The position numbers and the translations under genes were made by a program. 25,853 nt of DNA from Candidatus Zixiibacteriota bacterium. GTDB lineage: Bacteria; Zixibacteria; MSB-5A5; GN15; PGXB01. The notes under the pieces were generated by a model that ran no database searches, was not told the DNA's origin, and worked only from the letters and a program-made list of their open reading frames with translations. This document shows, in pieces, positions 7,541-15,223 of this stretch (position 1 is its first letter; every line of letters begins with the position of its first letter). The stretch is taken from NCBI GenBank assembly GCA_900498245.1, contig LS998015.1, positions 410,028-435,880 of the forward strand, written 5' to 3'.

Positions 7541-8497
7541 TCAATGCGCCAATTTGATCAGCATCGGGTGGCTGTCGGCGGTGCGGCCGATCGGTTTGGC
7601 TTCGCGGATATCATGGGCCAATTGAACCGAGGGGCGGGCATCATCAAGAGTAAAACCATGCCCGGCCAGAGTTTCCCGATAGACGATGGTGTGCAGGTCA
7701 GTGAAGCCTTCGGAAAATTCGACCTCTGCGCCGTCAATGGTGATAGAGCGGAAAGTCGGTTTGTTCTGGGCACGAATTTCGGCGGGCAGGTCGGTGTTCT
7801 CGATGGAGAGATACCATTGGACCCGCGCCCGTTTCAATTCCAATAATCCGCCCGTGCGGGTTGGCGTGGCGATATGGACCTCCTGTTTTTCCACACTCCC
7901 AAAAAGCCAGATAAGAAGGTCGAAGAAATGGATGCCGATATTGGTGGCCAAGCCGCCGGAGCGCTCGACATTACCTTTCCATGATACCAGATACCAGGCC
8001 CCGCGCGAAGTGATATAGGTAAGAGTGATGTTTTTCTTTGATGTCGCTTTTTCCTTCTGAATTTTCTCTCGTAAAGCCACCAGGGCCGGATGGACCCGAA
8101 GTTGCAGGACGGTGTAAATACGGCGGCCGCTCTCCTGTTCCAGTTCCTGAAGGGCATCGATGTTCCAGGGATTGAGAACCACGGGCTTCTCGCAGATGGC
8201 ATCGGCTCCGACCCGGAGAGCAAAGCGGGCATGGGCATCGTGGAGATAATTGGGAGAGCAGATGCTGACATAATGAATCTGCCTTTCGCCGTCCTCACGG
8301 CGAAGTTTCTCGATGTGGCGATCGAATCGTTCGAATTCGGTAAAAAAGCGGGCCTCGCGGAAATAAGTATCGAGAATGCCGACGGAATCATTGGGATCGC
8401 AGGCGGCCAACAGGTTATTTCCGGTATCTTTTATGGCGCGAAGGTGACGCGGAGCGACGTATCCGGCGGCTCCCGTTATGGCAAAATTTTTAGACAT
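7541..8497 (-). CDS. wlbA: UDP-N-acetylglucosaminuronate-type 3-dehydrogenase, WlbA/WbpB-like (Gfo/Idh/MocA family)
   Basis: WlbA/WbpB enzymes oxidise C3 of UDP-GlcNAc-uronic acid, an early step towards diacetylated mannuronic-acid sugars of O-antigen and capsule. This 318-aa protein matches the family in length and in its characteristic stretches: 'AAGYVAPRHLRAIKDTGNNL' at the start, 'CDPNDSVGILDTYF', 'ERFDRHIEKLRRE', 'VSICSPNYLHDAHARFAL', the catalytic 'EKP' (103-105) and 'TNIGIHFFDLL' with the conserved His. The ATG at 8495-8497 has AAGGAG just upstream. The usual partners (aminotransferase WbpE, acetyltransferase WbpD, epimerase WbpI) are not next to it in this window. Its promoter contains a perfect palindrome. 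Confidence 0.9.
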   Translation of the reverse strand: MSKNFAITGAAGYVAPRHLRAIKDTGNNLLAACDPNDSVGILDTYFREARFFTEFERFDRHIEKLRREDGERQIHYVSICSPNYLHDAHARFALRVGADAICEKPVVLNPWNIDALQELEQESGRRIYTVLQLRVHPALVALREKIQKEKATSKKNITLTYITSRGAWYLVSWKGNVERSGGLATNIGIHFFDLLIWLFGSVEKQEVHIATPTRTGGLLELKRARVQWYLSIENTDLPAEIRAQNKPTFRSITIDGAEVEFSEGFTDLHTIVYRETLAGHGFTLDDARPSVQLAHDIREAKPIGRTADSHPMLIKLAH

Positions 8498-8561
8498 TGG
8501 TTCTCCTTCAGGCGGTCATAGAACGGCCGCACAAGCATCTTCTCCCTGACAATACGGGGTT

Positions 8562-8590
8562 AATATGGAGTCTGACGGGTCAGAAGTCAA
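8562..8590 (-). promoter_or_regulatory. Promoter of the WlbA-like gene with an embedded palindromic operator
   Basis: On the minus strand, TTGACT (8590-8585) and CATATT (8567-8562) are 17 nt apart. Between them TCTGAC (8571-8576), GG, GTCAGA (8579-8584) is a perfect 14-bp inverted repeat that fills most of the spacer. A dimeric repressor bound there would block RNA polymerase. Confidence 0.6.
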
Positions 8591-8702
8591 GGGAAGTAAT
8601 GCGCGGTGCATTTATGTGAAAGCCAGTGTTTTTGGAGGCGGCCAGCGACGGTTTTCGGGTGACATCGAGGTGACATAATTTTGTGTGCCATAAGGATTTC
8701 GC

Positions 8703-8731
8703 TTGACAAAAATAATGGCGGCCGCTATATT
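8703..8731 (+). promoter_or_regulatory. Near-consensus sigma-70 promoter of the secreted-protein/sigma-54-activator operon
   Basis: TTGACA (8703-8708), a 17-nt spacer, then TATATT (8726-8731). The start would fall near 8738, giving a leader of ~105 nt before the ATG at 8843. Confidence 0.78.
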
Positions 8732-8842
8732 TTCAGTGGATGGGATCCCGACCTAAATCGTTTTTTTATCCTTCACGCCGGGCTACTTTTAAGAATAAAT
8801 ATAGTTTACAGTTTATATAATTTTAACCAAGGAGTTGGTGTT

Positions 8843-9211
8843 ATGAAGTTCAAAAATCTCTCTCTTCTCCTGGCACTGGTGATTCTATTTTTGACCACCG
8901 TGCCGGCCAACGGGTATGTCGACCCGTTTACGAGAAATGAGGTCCGGGTTCAGCTGGGCGGCGACGATCATCCCTGGGGCGGTGATTGCTCATTCGGACC
9001 GGAAGATCCGACAATCAATCCCCCGCAGGGTGTTTTCATCTGGGTGCCTTTATCGTTCATAGACTTTTTCCGGATGGTTCCGTATCTGAATGTCCGCAAT
9101 GATATAATTCTGATCAAAGGGGACGGCAGCCAGAATGACGGCACCACGATACTGAAAACCACGACGACCAATAACATCCCAAACCCCGAAATCAAACAGC
9201 GAGGATATTGA
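8843..9211 (+). CDS. Small secreted protein of unknown function
   Basis: I do not recognise a family. The 122-aa product has a clean signal peptide (residues 1-~23: 'KFKN' then a Leu/Ile-rich core ending 'PANG'). The mature part is polar, with a Gly/Asp-rich stretch 'GGDDHPWGGD' (39-48), one cysteine (Cys49), a hydrophobic middle 'GVFIWVPLSFIDFFRMVPYL' (63-82) and a Thr-rich tail. I chose the ATG at 8843 because AAGGAG lies ~9 nt upstream and the signal peptide starts there. A strong promoter sits ~105 nt upstream. The stop is one base before the ATG of the TPR-sigma-54 activator, so the two are translationally linked. The hydrophobic middle could make it membrane-associated. Confidence 0.72.
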   Translation: MKFKNLSLLLALVILFLTTVPANGYVDPFTRNEVRVQLGGDDHPWGGDCSFGPEDPTINPPQGVFIWVPLSFIDFFRMVPYLNVRNDIILIKGDGSQNDGTTILKTTTTNNIPNPEIKQRGY

Positions 9212-9212
9212 G

Positions 9213-11453
9213 ATGAGCCAAATTCTGAACGCACAAAATGATTACCGCGTCAGTTGCCGGGCTCACCTTTCGAATCTTCTGGAGCAGAAGAATCACAGCG
9301 AGGCGATTAGATACTTTGAATCTGTTCGGGAGGTTCTGAGTGACCGGACCGATCTGGAAAGCGGTATGATTATGCGTCTCGGAGCCAGGGCCTATCTCTT
9401 ATCGGGAGATTACTCCAAATCTCTTCCTCTCGCGCGGACCGCCATAAGCATCGTCTCACGATTCGGCGACAATTGGGCCGAACTGGGAGAATGTTTTCTG
9501 GTCCTGGGGAATGTCGAGCGAGAACTGGGGAAATATGGAGAAGCCGAAAAGGCTTATCGTGACGCAGAATCGATTTTTAGAAGAAATGATGATATAGTTA
9601 ATGCCGGTGAGGCGCTTAACAAAATGGCTGGAGTCCTTTTCCGCAAGGGTGATCCGGAGGGGACTTTGAGGTATTTGCTTGAGGCGGTTGAATTGTCTCG
9701 CAAGGTTAATGACCACCGCCGGCTGGCTTATCTCTTCGGTAATATCGGCCGGGTATACACCCTTATGGGGAAACTTTCGGCCGCGGAAGAAAACATTCAG
9801 TTGAATATCGGGCTTTCGCAGGAATTTGACGACGAGGTGGAACTGGCGCGGGCGTATCTATCGCTCGGTTATGTTCAGATTCTCCAGGACAAATGGGTGA
9901 AAGCCGAGGAGTCTCTGGAAAAAGGGCACGAATATATTCGCCGCAACAGCATGGAAAAGGAAATGGTCATCTATTTGACCTATCGGGGGGAATTGGCCAT
10001 GCGGCGGGGGAACGATACCATCGCCCGCCAGGACCTGGAACAGGCGGTGGCTAAAGCGTACAAAATGGCCCCTGATGCGCTTCTAACAGCCCGTCCGATG
10101 CGACACCTGGCGCAATTATCGCTGAATAACGGGGAAATAAAGAAGGCGCTGATGACGGCTCAGCGGGCGCTGGCTATCATTGAAAAGTCGAACAGCACGG
10201 TCGAGACCGGGGCGCTGCATCAAATCATAGCGGCCTGCCGCGAAAGACTGGGCGAGGCAGAAAAGGCGCGCGAAGAATACCAGCTGGCTCTCGGTGTCAT
10301 GAGGGAGAGCCGATCGAAATTGGATCAGGCCGGCTGTCTGGCCGCCATGGGCAATTCCGTTCTGTATGATACGGGCGCCAGAATCCGTTATCTTTGCCGC
10401 GCCGAGGACCTGTATCAGAGTTGCGGAACCAGTTCCAAAGTGATTGAAATCCAGAAAAAACTCGGAGAGCTTGAAATTGGCACCGTCCGTCAGGACGGAA
10501 GCGCTGCGGCGAAGAAGAATAACGCCGTGCCCTTTCATACCCGCAATCCCGAAGTGATCAGGATCATCGCGCAAATGAATCTTTTGAAGGATGCCGATCT
10601 GCCGGTTCTCTTTACGGGTGAAACCGGAACCGGCAAAGACTTCATGGCCCGGTATTTTCACTCTATCGCGCGTCCCGACGGACCATACGTGGCAGTCAAC
10701 TGCGCGGCGGTTCCGGATACCTTAATCGAATCGGAATTGTTCGGTTACGTGAAAGGGGCATTTACGGGCGCCGACCAGGAGAAGAAAGGGTTATTCCTGG
10801 CCGCCCACGGAGGGGTGATTCTCCTTGACGAAGTGGGAGAACTGCCGCTGCCGCTGCAGGCCAAATTGCTCAGAATAATTGAATTTAAGAAGGTTCGGCC
10901 CCTGGGAGCATCCACGGAAGTATCGATTGATGTCAAAATTGTGGCGGCCACCAATCGGGATCTCAATTCCATGGTGAAGGAAGGGACCTTCCGGCGGGAT
11001 TTGTATTATCGCCTGGCCGGGGTTCCGTTCGAATTGCCGCCGCTCCGAGAAAGAAAGGAAGATATCCCATATCTTCTGGAATTGTTTATGAGGCGTGACG
11101 GGCTCCTTAACGGTTCCCCGCCCGACCCGGAACTGATCCGTCAATTCATGGACTATGACTGGCCGGGGAACATCCGTCAACTGGAGAACAAGGTAAAGCA
11201 ATTGGCCGCCATGGCGTCGCTTTCGAAAGAGGGTTCCGCTCGGGAACTGACAAGATCCTTTTTCGAAGAGAAACAGGATGAAGTTTCCAATTCTCTTTTT
11301 GAACAGGTGGAGCGGTTGGAGAAGCGGCTTCTTATGGAGGCGCTGGCCGTCTCCAAGGGGAACAAGTCCGAGGCGGCGCGGTATCTGGACATCCATGAAT
11401 CGACTTTCCGGGCCAAGATGAAAAGGTACGGTTTGGAGGCCATGGCCAATTGA
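9213..11453 (+). CDS. Sigma-54-dependent transcriptional activator with an N-terminal TPR sensor domain
   Basis: A cytoplasmic enhancer-binding protein of 746 aa in three parts. Residues ~1-420 are tandem tetratricopeptide helices ('LGNVERELGKYGEAEKAYRDAE', 'LFGNIGRVYTLMGKLSAAEE', 'AYLSLGYVQILQDKWVKAEE'). Residues ~440-680 are an AAA+ sigma-54-interacting domain with Walker A GETGTGKD (469-476), the sigma-54-contacting loop GAFTGA (515-520), Walker B 'VILLDEVGEL' (Asp539-Glu540) and an arginine-bearing 'FRRDLYYRL'. The last ~45 residues are a Fis-type helix-turn-helix ('SKGNKSEAARYLDIHESTFRAKMKRYG'). The receiver or GAF input domain usual in the NtrC class is replaced by TPRs, so input is probably a protein or peptide partner (inference). 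It shares a transcript with the secreted 122-aa protein. I see no -24/-12 promoter in the nearby intergenic regions. Confidence 0.95.
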   Translation: MSQILNAQNDYRVSCRAHLSNLLEQKNHSEAIRYFESVREVLSDRTDLESGMIMRLGARAYLLSGDYSKSLPLARTAISIVSRFGDNWAELGECFLVLGNVERELGKYGEAEKAYRDAESIFRRNDDIVNAGEALNKMAGVLFRKGDPEGTLRYLLEAVELSRKVNDHRRLAYLFGNIGRVYTLMGKLSAAEENIQLNIGLSQEFDDEVELARAYLSLGYVQILQDKWVKAEESLEKGHEYIRRNSMEKEMVIYLTYRGELAMRRGNDTIARQDLEQAVAKAYKMAPDALLTARPMRHLAQLSLNNGEIKKALMTAQRALAIIEKSNSTVETGALHQIIAACRERLGEAEKAREEYQLALGVMRESRSKLDQAGCLAAMGNSVLYDTGARIRYLCRAEDLYQSCGTSSKVIEIQKKLGELEIGTVRQDGSAAAKKNNAVPFHTRNPEVIRIIAQMNLLKDADLPVLFTGETGTGKDFMARYFHSIARPDGPYVAVNCAAVPDTLIESELFGYVKGAFTGADQEKKGLFLAAHGGVILLDEVGELPLPLQAKLLRIIEFKKVRPLGASTEVSIDVKIVAATNRDLNSMVKEGTFRRDLYYRLAGVPFELPPLRERKEDIPYLLELFMRRDGLLNGSPPDPELIRQFMDYDWPGNIRQLENKVKQLAAMASLSKEGSARELTRSFFEEKQDEVSNSLFEQVERLEKRLLMEALAVSKGNKSEAARYLDIHESTFRAKMKRYGLEAMAN

Positions 11454-11494
11454 TGAGACCGGTAGCGGTTGGCCGGGCAGATATTTTATAAAAA

Positions 11495-11643
11495 GGCAGA
11501 GAGGGATCAAAATTCCTCTCTGTCCGGTGACAAGATCGGGACCAGTGTAAACAGTCGGCAATCGGATCGATGTCGGCGGCGGAGTAATTCAAGAACATAG
11601 GCAATTGAAAGCCAATTGCCCTGAGTCCTCCAAGCAAGGAGGG
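11495..11643 (+). promoter_or_regulatory. Structured leader with an RBS-masking hairpin
   Basis: The 194-nt gap before the GTG at 11648 contains three successive hairpins. These are 11495-11506/11513-11524 (about 12 bp with two G-U pairs, no T-run after it), GGCAATTG (11600-11607)/CAATTGCC (11613-11620), and CCTCC (11627-11631)/GGAGG (11638-11642). The last sequesters the Shine-Dalgarno sequence of the dockerin gene in a 6-nt-loop stem. This looks like translational control, by temperature, a ribosomal event or a trans-acting factor. The class is unknown. Confidence 0.45.
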
Positions 11644-11647
11644 AAGC

Positions 11648-13390
11648 GTGAAACATAAGGCTATAAAACGGTTCGGAGCGGCGGTATTGCCGGCTCTGAT
11701 TATTATCCTCATTCTTTTTGGCCCAAACTCCGTTTATTCGAAGAGTGATCAGGCATCAACCGCCACGGACACACTTGGTTCTTTTATATGGGTCTATCCT
11801 TTTATTATCGATGACCCGACCTGGGTGAAGCCCAATACTCAGAAGGACACTATTATCCATTTTGAGAATCGCGGCACCACCAGTGCTACTTTTTCATCCG
11901 TAACGGCGGTCAAATTGACGGGCGCGGCGCTCGATTGGCTGAATATTGTTAATCCGCCGATCGTTCTTCCGCCGGGAGGTTCGCATGATATGCATCTTTT
12001 GCTGGGAGGCCCCGGGGTGACGGGGCCAGCCGGATATGATGGTATTATCATTTTTGATGGTGACTGGGTGGGCAGTCCGGATACAATGACAGTTCATTTG
12101 ATCGTCGCGGATACGGTGCAATTCCCGTTGTGGAGGAGTATTCGTACCACCTCCAAAAACATTTTTATTAATAATGCCGGGAATATGGGTCGCGATGGAG
12201 CCATGAATTTCGGGTGGAATGGTCTGGCTTTTTTCGATGACTGTGATACGGCCGGGAATTTCACTGAATTTAATGATATGGCTCGAATTTATCTCTATGA
12301 TGCCAGTCCCTTCATATTGAGAGTGAATGAAAGCGGTGACACCGTGATAAGTTACGCTGTGTACGGTGCCGACTGGCTTGATGGGAACGGATTCCGTCCC
12401 CTGGAGGGGCTGACAGTGGATTCCCTGGGGTATCCGGATTTTCGGTATGCAACAGGCGGCAAATTTATCACCAGCGATTCCGCTATCGCGCTGAAGTCGG
12501 AGTATTTCGCCCCGAAGTCAGCCGACAGCAGTGATTTTATCATAAAAGTGCTGAGAATCTATAATAATACGAATCAGAACATAAATGGAGTCTTTGCGGG
12601 GGAATTGATGGATTGGGATATCCCGTCCGATTGGGGCGTGCAAAACGGCTCGGGTATCGATATTACCCGGAAAATGATGTATATGTATGGCGCCGAATAT
12701 GGTTCGGATACCGGTCAAAACGCAATTTGGAACGATTGTGTATTGGCCGACGATCGTGTGGGCGGTTTCAGTTATTTTGGCGGTTATCAACGCCGTGAAG
12801 GAGCATCGTTTCCGATTACCAATCCGCGCGGCATGTTTACCGGTTTAAATGCCGATTGGGTTATTCCCAAGGGCAATTTCGTGGCCGGGCAATTATATGA
12901 AAAACTGAATGATTTTTATGGATACGAAGCCTGGATCTCGACACATCCGGAAATGGAGGACTCGGCTTATCAGGATTTGAGCATGGTCGCCTGTTATGGC
13001 CGTTTCGATCTGCGGGTGGGGGATACCTTGATTTTTGTGAGCATCTATGCCACGATTTATAATAATGGCCCGGCGGGAATGATGGCGGCGATAGATAAAG
13101 CCCGGTCATGGCTGGATAACCGCCCGGGTCTAGTTGTTCCGCCGTGCGCGTCATGCTGCGTCCGCCCCAGCGACTGCAATCATAGCGGAACCGTCAACAT
13201 CGTAGATATTTCGTATTTGATAAATTATCTTTACAAGAGCGGCCCGCCGCCTCCCTGTATGGATGAAGCCGACTGTCATTTGGATTGTGTCATAAATATA
13301 ATTGATGTTTCGTGCATGATAAATTTCATTTATAAGAGCGGACCGATTCCGGTTTGCCCTCCCTGCGGGAGCTGTAATTGGGGATCCTGA
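11648..13390 (+). CDS. Large secreted protein with a C-terminal dockerin-type repeat pair
   Basis: The 580-aa product starts with a signal peptide (residues 1-~31: basic 'KHKAIKRFG', then 'PALIIILILFG'). The ~470-residue middle has no signature I can name; it is rich in Asp, Asn, Gly and aromatic residues, with an immunoglobulin-like-looking N-terminal part ('TIIHFENRGTTSATFSSV'). Residues 500-580 form two dockerin-like segments: 'NHSGTVNIVDISYLINYLYK' and a second, degenerate 'DCVINIIDVSCMINFIYKSG'. Eleven cysteines fall within this 81-residue tail, so it is probably disulphide-bonded. The start is a GTG at 11648 with AGGAGGG just upstream. The gene follows the sigma-54 activator after a structured leader and ends before a strong terminator. 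Function outside the cell is unknown. Confidence 0.85.
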   Translation: MKHKAIKRFGAAVLPALIIILILFGPNSVYSKSDQASTATDTLGSFIWVYPFIIDDPTWVKPNTQKDTIIHFENRGTTSATFSSVTAVKLTGAALDWLNIVNPPIVLPPGGSHDMHLLLGGPGVTGPAGYDGIIIFDGDWVGSPDTMTVHLIVADTVQFPLWRSIRTTSKNIFINNAGNMGRDGAMNFGWNGLAFFDDCDTAGNFTEFNDMARIYLYDASPFILRVNESGDTVISYAVYGADWLDGNGFRPLEGLTVDSLGYPDFRYATGGKFITSDSAIALKSEYFAPKSADSSDFIIKVLRIYNNTNQNINGVFAGELMDWDIPSDWGVQNGSGIDITRKMMYMYGAEYGSDTGQNAIWNDCVLADDRVGGFSYFGGYQRREGASFPITNPRGMFTGLNADWVIPKGNFVAGQLYEKLNDFYGYEAWISTHPEMEDSAYQDLSMVACYGRFDLRVGDTLIFVSIYATIYNNGPAGMMAAIDKARSWLDNRPGLVVPPCASCCVRPSDCNHSGTVNIVDISYLINYLYKSGPPPPCMDEADCHLDCVINIIDVSCMINFIYKSGPIPVCPPCGSCNWGS

Positions 13391-13458
13391 TCGGCCCCTA
13401 AAGGGACAAAGAGGGCCGGGATAGGCTCCGTCCTCGGGCGACCAGAGCTGAAATTCTG

Positions 13459-13513
13459 AAAACGGCGGACCGAAACACGACCGGATTACCGGGCGGCGGC
13501 CCGCCGTTTTTTT
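13459..13513 (+). terminator. Intrinsic terminator with alternative stems
   Basis: CGGCG (13494-13498), loop GCC, CGCCG (13502-13506), then T7 (13507-13513). A competing 10-bp stem pairs AAAACGGCGG (13459-13468) with CCGCCGTTTT (13501-13510) across a 32-nt loop. Either form terminates the dockerin gene transcript. Confidence 0.82.
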
Positions 13514-13523
13514 ATTTCAGTAG

Positions 13524-13638
13524 TGGACTAATATTATCCATTATTTTTCAAAAAGAGCGAATTTCGGTGAACCGGAGCGGAGAATTCGGTGTTATAGTCT
13601 GGAAATTGCACCCTTTTAACTGGACTTAAATAATCCAT
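13524..13638. repeat. Pair of 18-bp direct repeats, each an imperfect inverted repeat
   Basis: TGGACTAATATTATCCAT (13524-13541) and TGGACTTAAATAATCCAT (13621-13638) match at 15 of 18 positions and start 97 bp apart. Each has TGGA...TCCA ends, as expected of a dimeric protein's site. They flank the region where the promoter of the cupredoxin-dockerin gene should lie. Confidence 0.5.
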
Positions 13639-13700
13639 ATTTCCGGGCCAGGCGGTCGAAAAATATAAAATTCACTAAATATCATGAAAACGGAGGAGTT

Positions 13701-14255
13701 ATGTCCCGCCTTCGTCAACTAATAACGGTCCCGCTGGTACTATTCCTGGCGGGTCTGCCGGTTATGTCGCCACGGCCGGCCAGAGCCGATACGGTGGATG
13801 TGAGTATCACCGGATTCACCTTCAGCCCGTCGTCGCTGACGATTAATGAAGGACAAACAGTGCGCTGGACCAATAATGATCCGATAACCCATACAACGAC
13901 TTCAGACGACCTGATTTGGGACTCCGGATTTCTATCCAACGGCCAGAAGTTCGCCTTCACTTTCAATACGGCCGGGTCCTACCCCTATCACTGTACTGTT
14001 CACCTGACCATGCTGGGCACGATAACGGTCAATCCGGCATCGTGTTGTGTCATGCCCGGGGATGTCAATAACAACGGTGTCATAAATATACTGGATGTCT
14101 CGGCCCTGATTAATTTCCTTTATAAAAGCGGCCCGACACCTCCCTGTCCGGCTCAGGCCGATGTCAACGGCAACGGAGCAACCAATATTCTGGATGTTTC
14201 GGCGCTGATTAATTTCCTGTATAAGTCGGGTCCGGCGCCGCAATGTCCGGCATAA
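13701..14255 (+). CDS. Secreted cupredoxin (plastocyanin/amicyanin-like) fused to a dockerin repeat pair
   Basis: The 184-aa protein has a signal peptide (1-29, ending 'ARA'), then a cupredoxin domain (~31-112) and two dockerin repeats (~118-184). The type 1 copper ligands are all visible: His64 in 'ITHTTT', then Cys98, His101 and Met104 in 'YHCTVHLTM', with amicyanin-like spacing. The dockerin repeats are 'GDVNNNGVINILDVSALINF' and 'ADVNGNGATNILDVSALINF', each with an Asp/Asn-rich calcium loop. The domain therefore probably binds copper for electron transfer, while the dockerin would attach it to a surface or partner protein (inference). GGAGGAG precedes the ATG. It stands alone: a terminator lies upstream and the next gene is convergent. 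Whether cohesins exist in this organism cannot be seen here. Confidence 0.9.
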   Translation: MSRLRQLITVPLVLFLAGLPVMSPRPARADTVDVSITGFTFSPSSLTINEGQTVRWTNNDPITHTTTSDDLIWDSGFLSNGQKFAFTFNTAGSYPYHCTVHLTMLGTITVNPASCCVMPGDVNNNGVINILDVSALINFLYKSGPTPPCPAQADVNGNGATNILDVSALINFLYKSGPAPQCPA

Positions 14256-14263
14256 GAAAGCAG

Positions 14264-15058
14264 CTACTTTTTCCCGGCGATCAGAATGTAACTTAGCGGC
14301 ATCATGGATCCGGCTTTTTGCAGATACTCATAGCAGAGAGAAATGTCGTGGTCGTATTCATTGAAGCGGATGATTTCAAAATGGTTTGAGATTAAACCGT
14401 TGAGAATATCGGATAGAGTAAACGGAAAATCATAATGGGTGCTGGCCTCATAGGGAGTATTGGAGTAGTAATCCAGACTCTGGTTTTCTACCCAGGGTTC
14501 TTTCCTGAAATATGAATCTGTCATAGTAAATGGCTTTTCCTGTTTGTGGGGATCAAACATATTCAGGAAGGGATGGGAGTCATATATGAGCAAGGTCCCG
14601 CCTTTTCTGAGGAGTTGATGCACAATTTTGAAAAACCGGTTTAAATCGGGGAGCCAGGGAAGGAAGCCGATGGTGATGAAAATCAGGTCGAAGGAATTAT
14701 TGTATATTTGCGGAATTTCATAGATATCGGAACGGACAAAGCCGCATGGCACACGGGCCGTGTCAGCCAGGCGGCGGGCCTCTTCAATGGCGATATCGGA
14801 AATGTCGAAGCCGATGCATTTGCCCGCGCCCAGATTTTTAAGGGAGAGGGTTTCCCGGCCATCGTTGCATCCCAGATGGGCGACATCTTTGCCGACCAAA
14901 CCGATCTCGCGTAATTTTTCAGTAACGATTTCATCGAGGCAGGAATAGCCGGGCGTTTGAAAGGCCTTGAAGAATTTGCCGTCTTTGGCTTTCTGGTGGT
15001 AGGGCATCGCTTCATTCCAGGCGATCCGGTTGGCCTCGGTATATTTTTTTAAATCCAT
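14264..15058 (-). CDS. Class I SAM-dependent methyltransferase
   Basis: A 264-aa cytoplasmic methyltransferase. Motif I is 'VAHLGCNDGRETLSL' (59-73), the SAM ribose-binding region is 'CIGFDISDIAIEEARR', then come 'RSDIYEIP' and 'FDLIFITIGFLPWLPDLNRFF', and a post-motif 'LLRKGGTLLIYDSHPFLNM'. The N-terminal 'YTEANRIAWNEAMPYHQ' is common in this group of small-molecule methyltransferases. GTGAGGT lies just before the ATG at 15056-15058. It is monocistronic, convergent with the cupredoxin gene (8-nt gap) and divergent from the SppA-like gene. The substrate is unknown. Confidence 0.88.
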   Translation of the reverse strand: MDLKKYTEANRIAWNEAMPYHQKAKDGKFFKAFQTPGYSCLDEIVTEKLREIGLVGKDVAHLGCNDGRETLSLKNLGAGKCIGFDISDIAIEEARRLADTARVPCGFVRSDIYEIPQIYNNSFDLIFITIGFLPWLPDLNRFFKIVHQLLRKGGTLLIYDSHPFLNMFDPHKQEKPFTMTDSYFRKEPWVENQSLDYYSNTPYEASTHYDFPFTLSDILNGLISNHFEIIRFNEYDHDISLCYEYLQKAGSMMPLSYILIAGKK

Positions 15059-15223
15059 TGTGACCTCACAAAATTTTTTTTAGCGAAGGCGGTTAGCGGA
15101 AATATCATGCCTAACGGGAAAAAGTCAAATCTTAATTAAGGCCGCCGGCTTTCCTTTCATATTGCCAAGAGAAGTAGATTTAACTTATGTTTGTCGCAAA
15201 TATATGAAGTTGACGGAGGAGCA

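Larger units (their letters stand above)
8498..8842. other. Divergent regulatory intergenic region
   Basis: This 345-bp gap separates the minus-strand dehydrogenase gene from the plus-strand secreted-protein gene. It holds one promoter for each direction (8562-8590 and 8703-8731) and a palindrome in the first. An ATG-less frame runs into the plus-strand gene but has no ribosome binding site, so I read it as leader. Beyond these I see nothing. Confidence 0.6.
13391..13700. other. Intergenic region with terminator and paired repeats
   Basis: This 310-bp gap holds the terminator of the upstream dockerin gene, a pair of 18-bp direct repeats (13524, 13621), and an AT-rich leader ending in GGAGGAG before the ATG at 13701. 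I find no good -35/-10 pair; TATAAA at 13664-13669 is the best -10 but lacks a matching -35. Confidence 0.5.

Noticed and set aside
8681-8842. In-frame N-terminal extension of the 122-aa secreted protein
   Set aside because: It would put ~54 residues before a clear signal peptide and overlaps the promoter at 8703-8731. The ATG at 8843 has the Shine-Dalgarno sequence.
11495-11524. Hairpin after the sigma-54 activator as an intrinsic terminator
   Set aside because: The stem is strong but is followed by CGGTGACAAG with no T-run, so I list it as part of a leader instead.
9213-14255. A -24/-12 sigma-54 promoter near the activator
   Set aside because: I looked by eye in the intergenic regions of the 8498-15223 stretch for a GG-N10-GC core in a TGGCAC-N5-TTGC context and found none convincing; a matrix scan of the genome would be needed.
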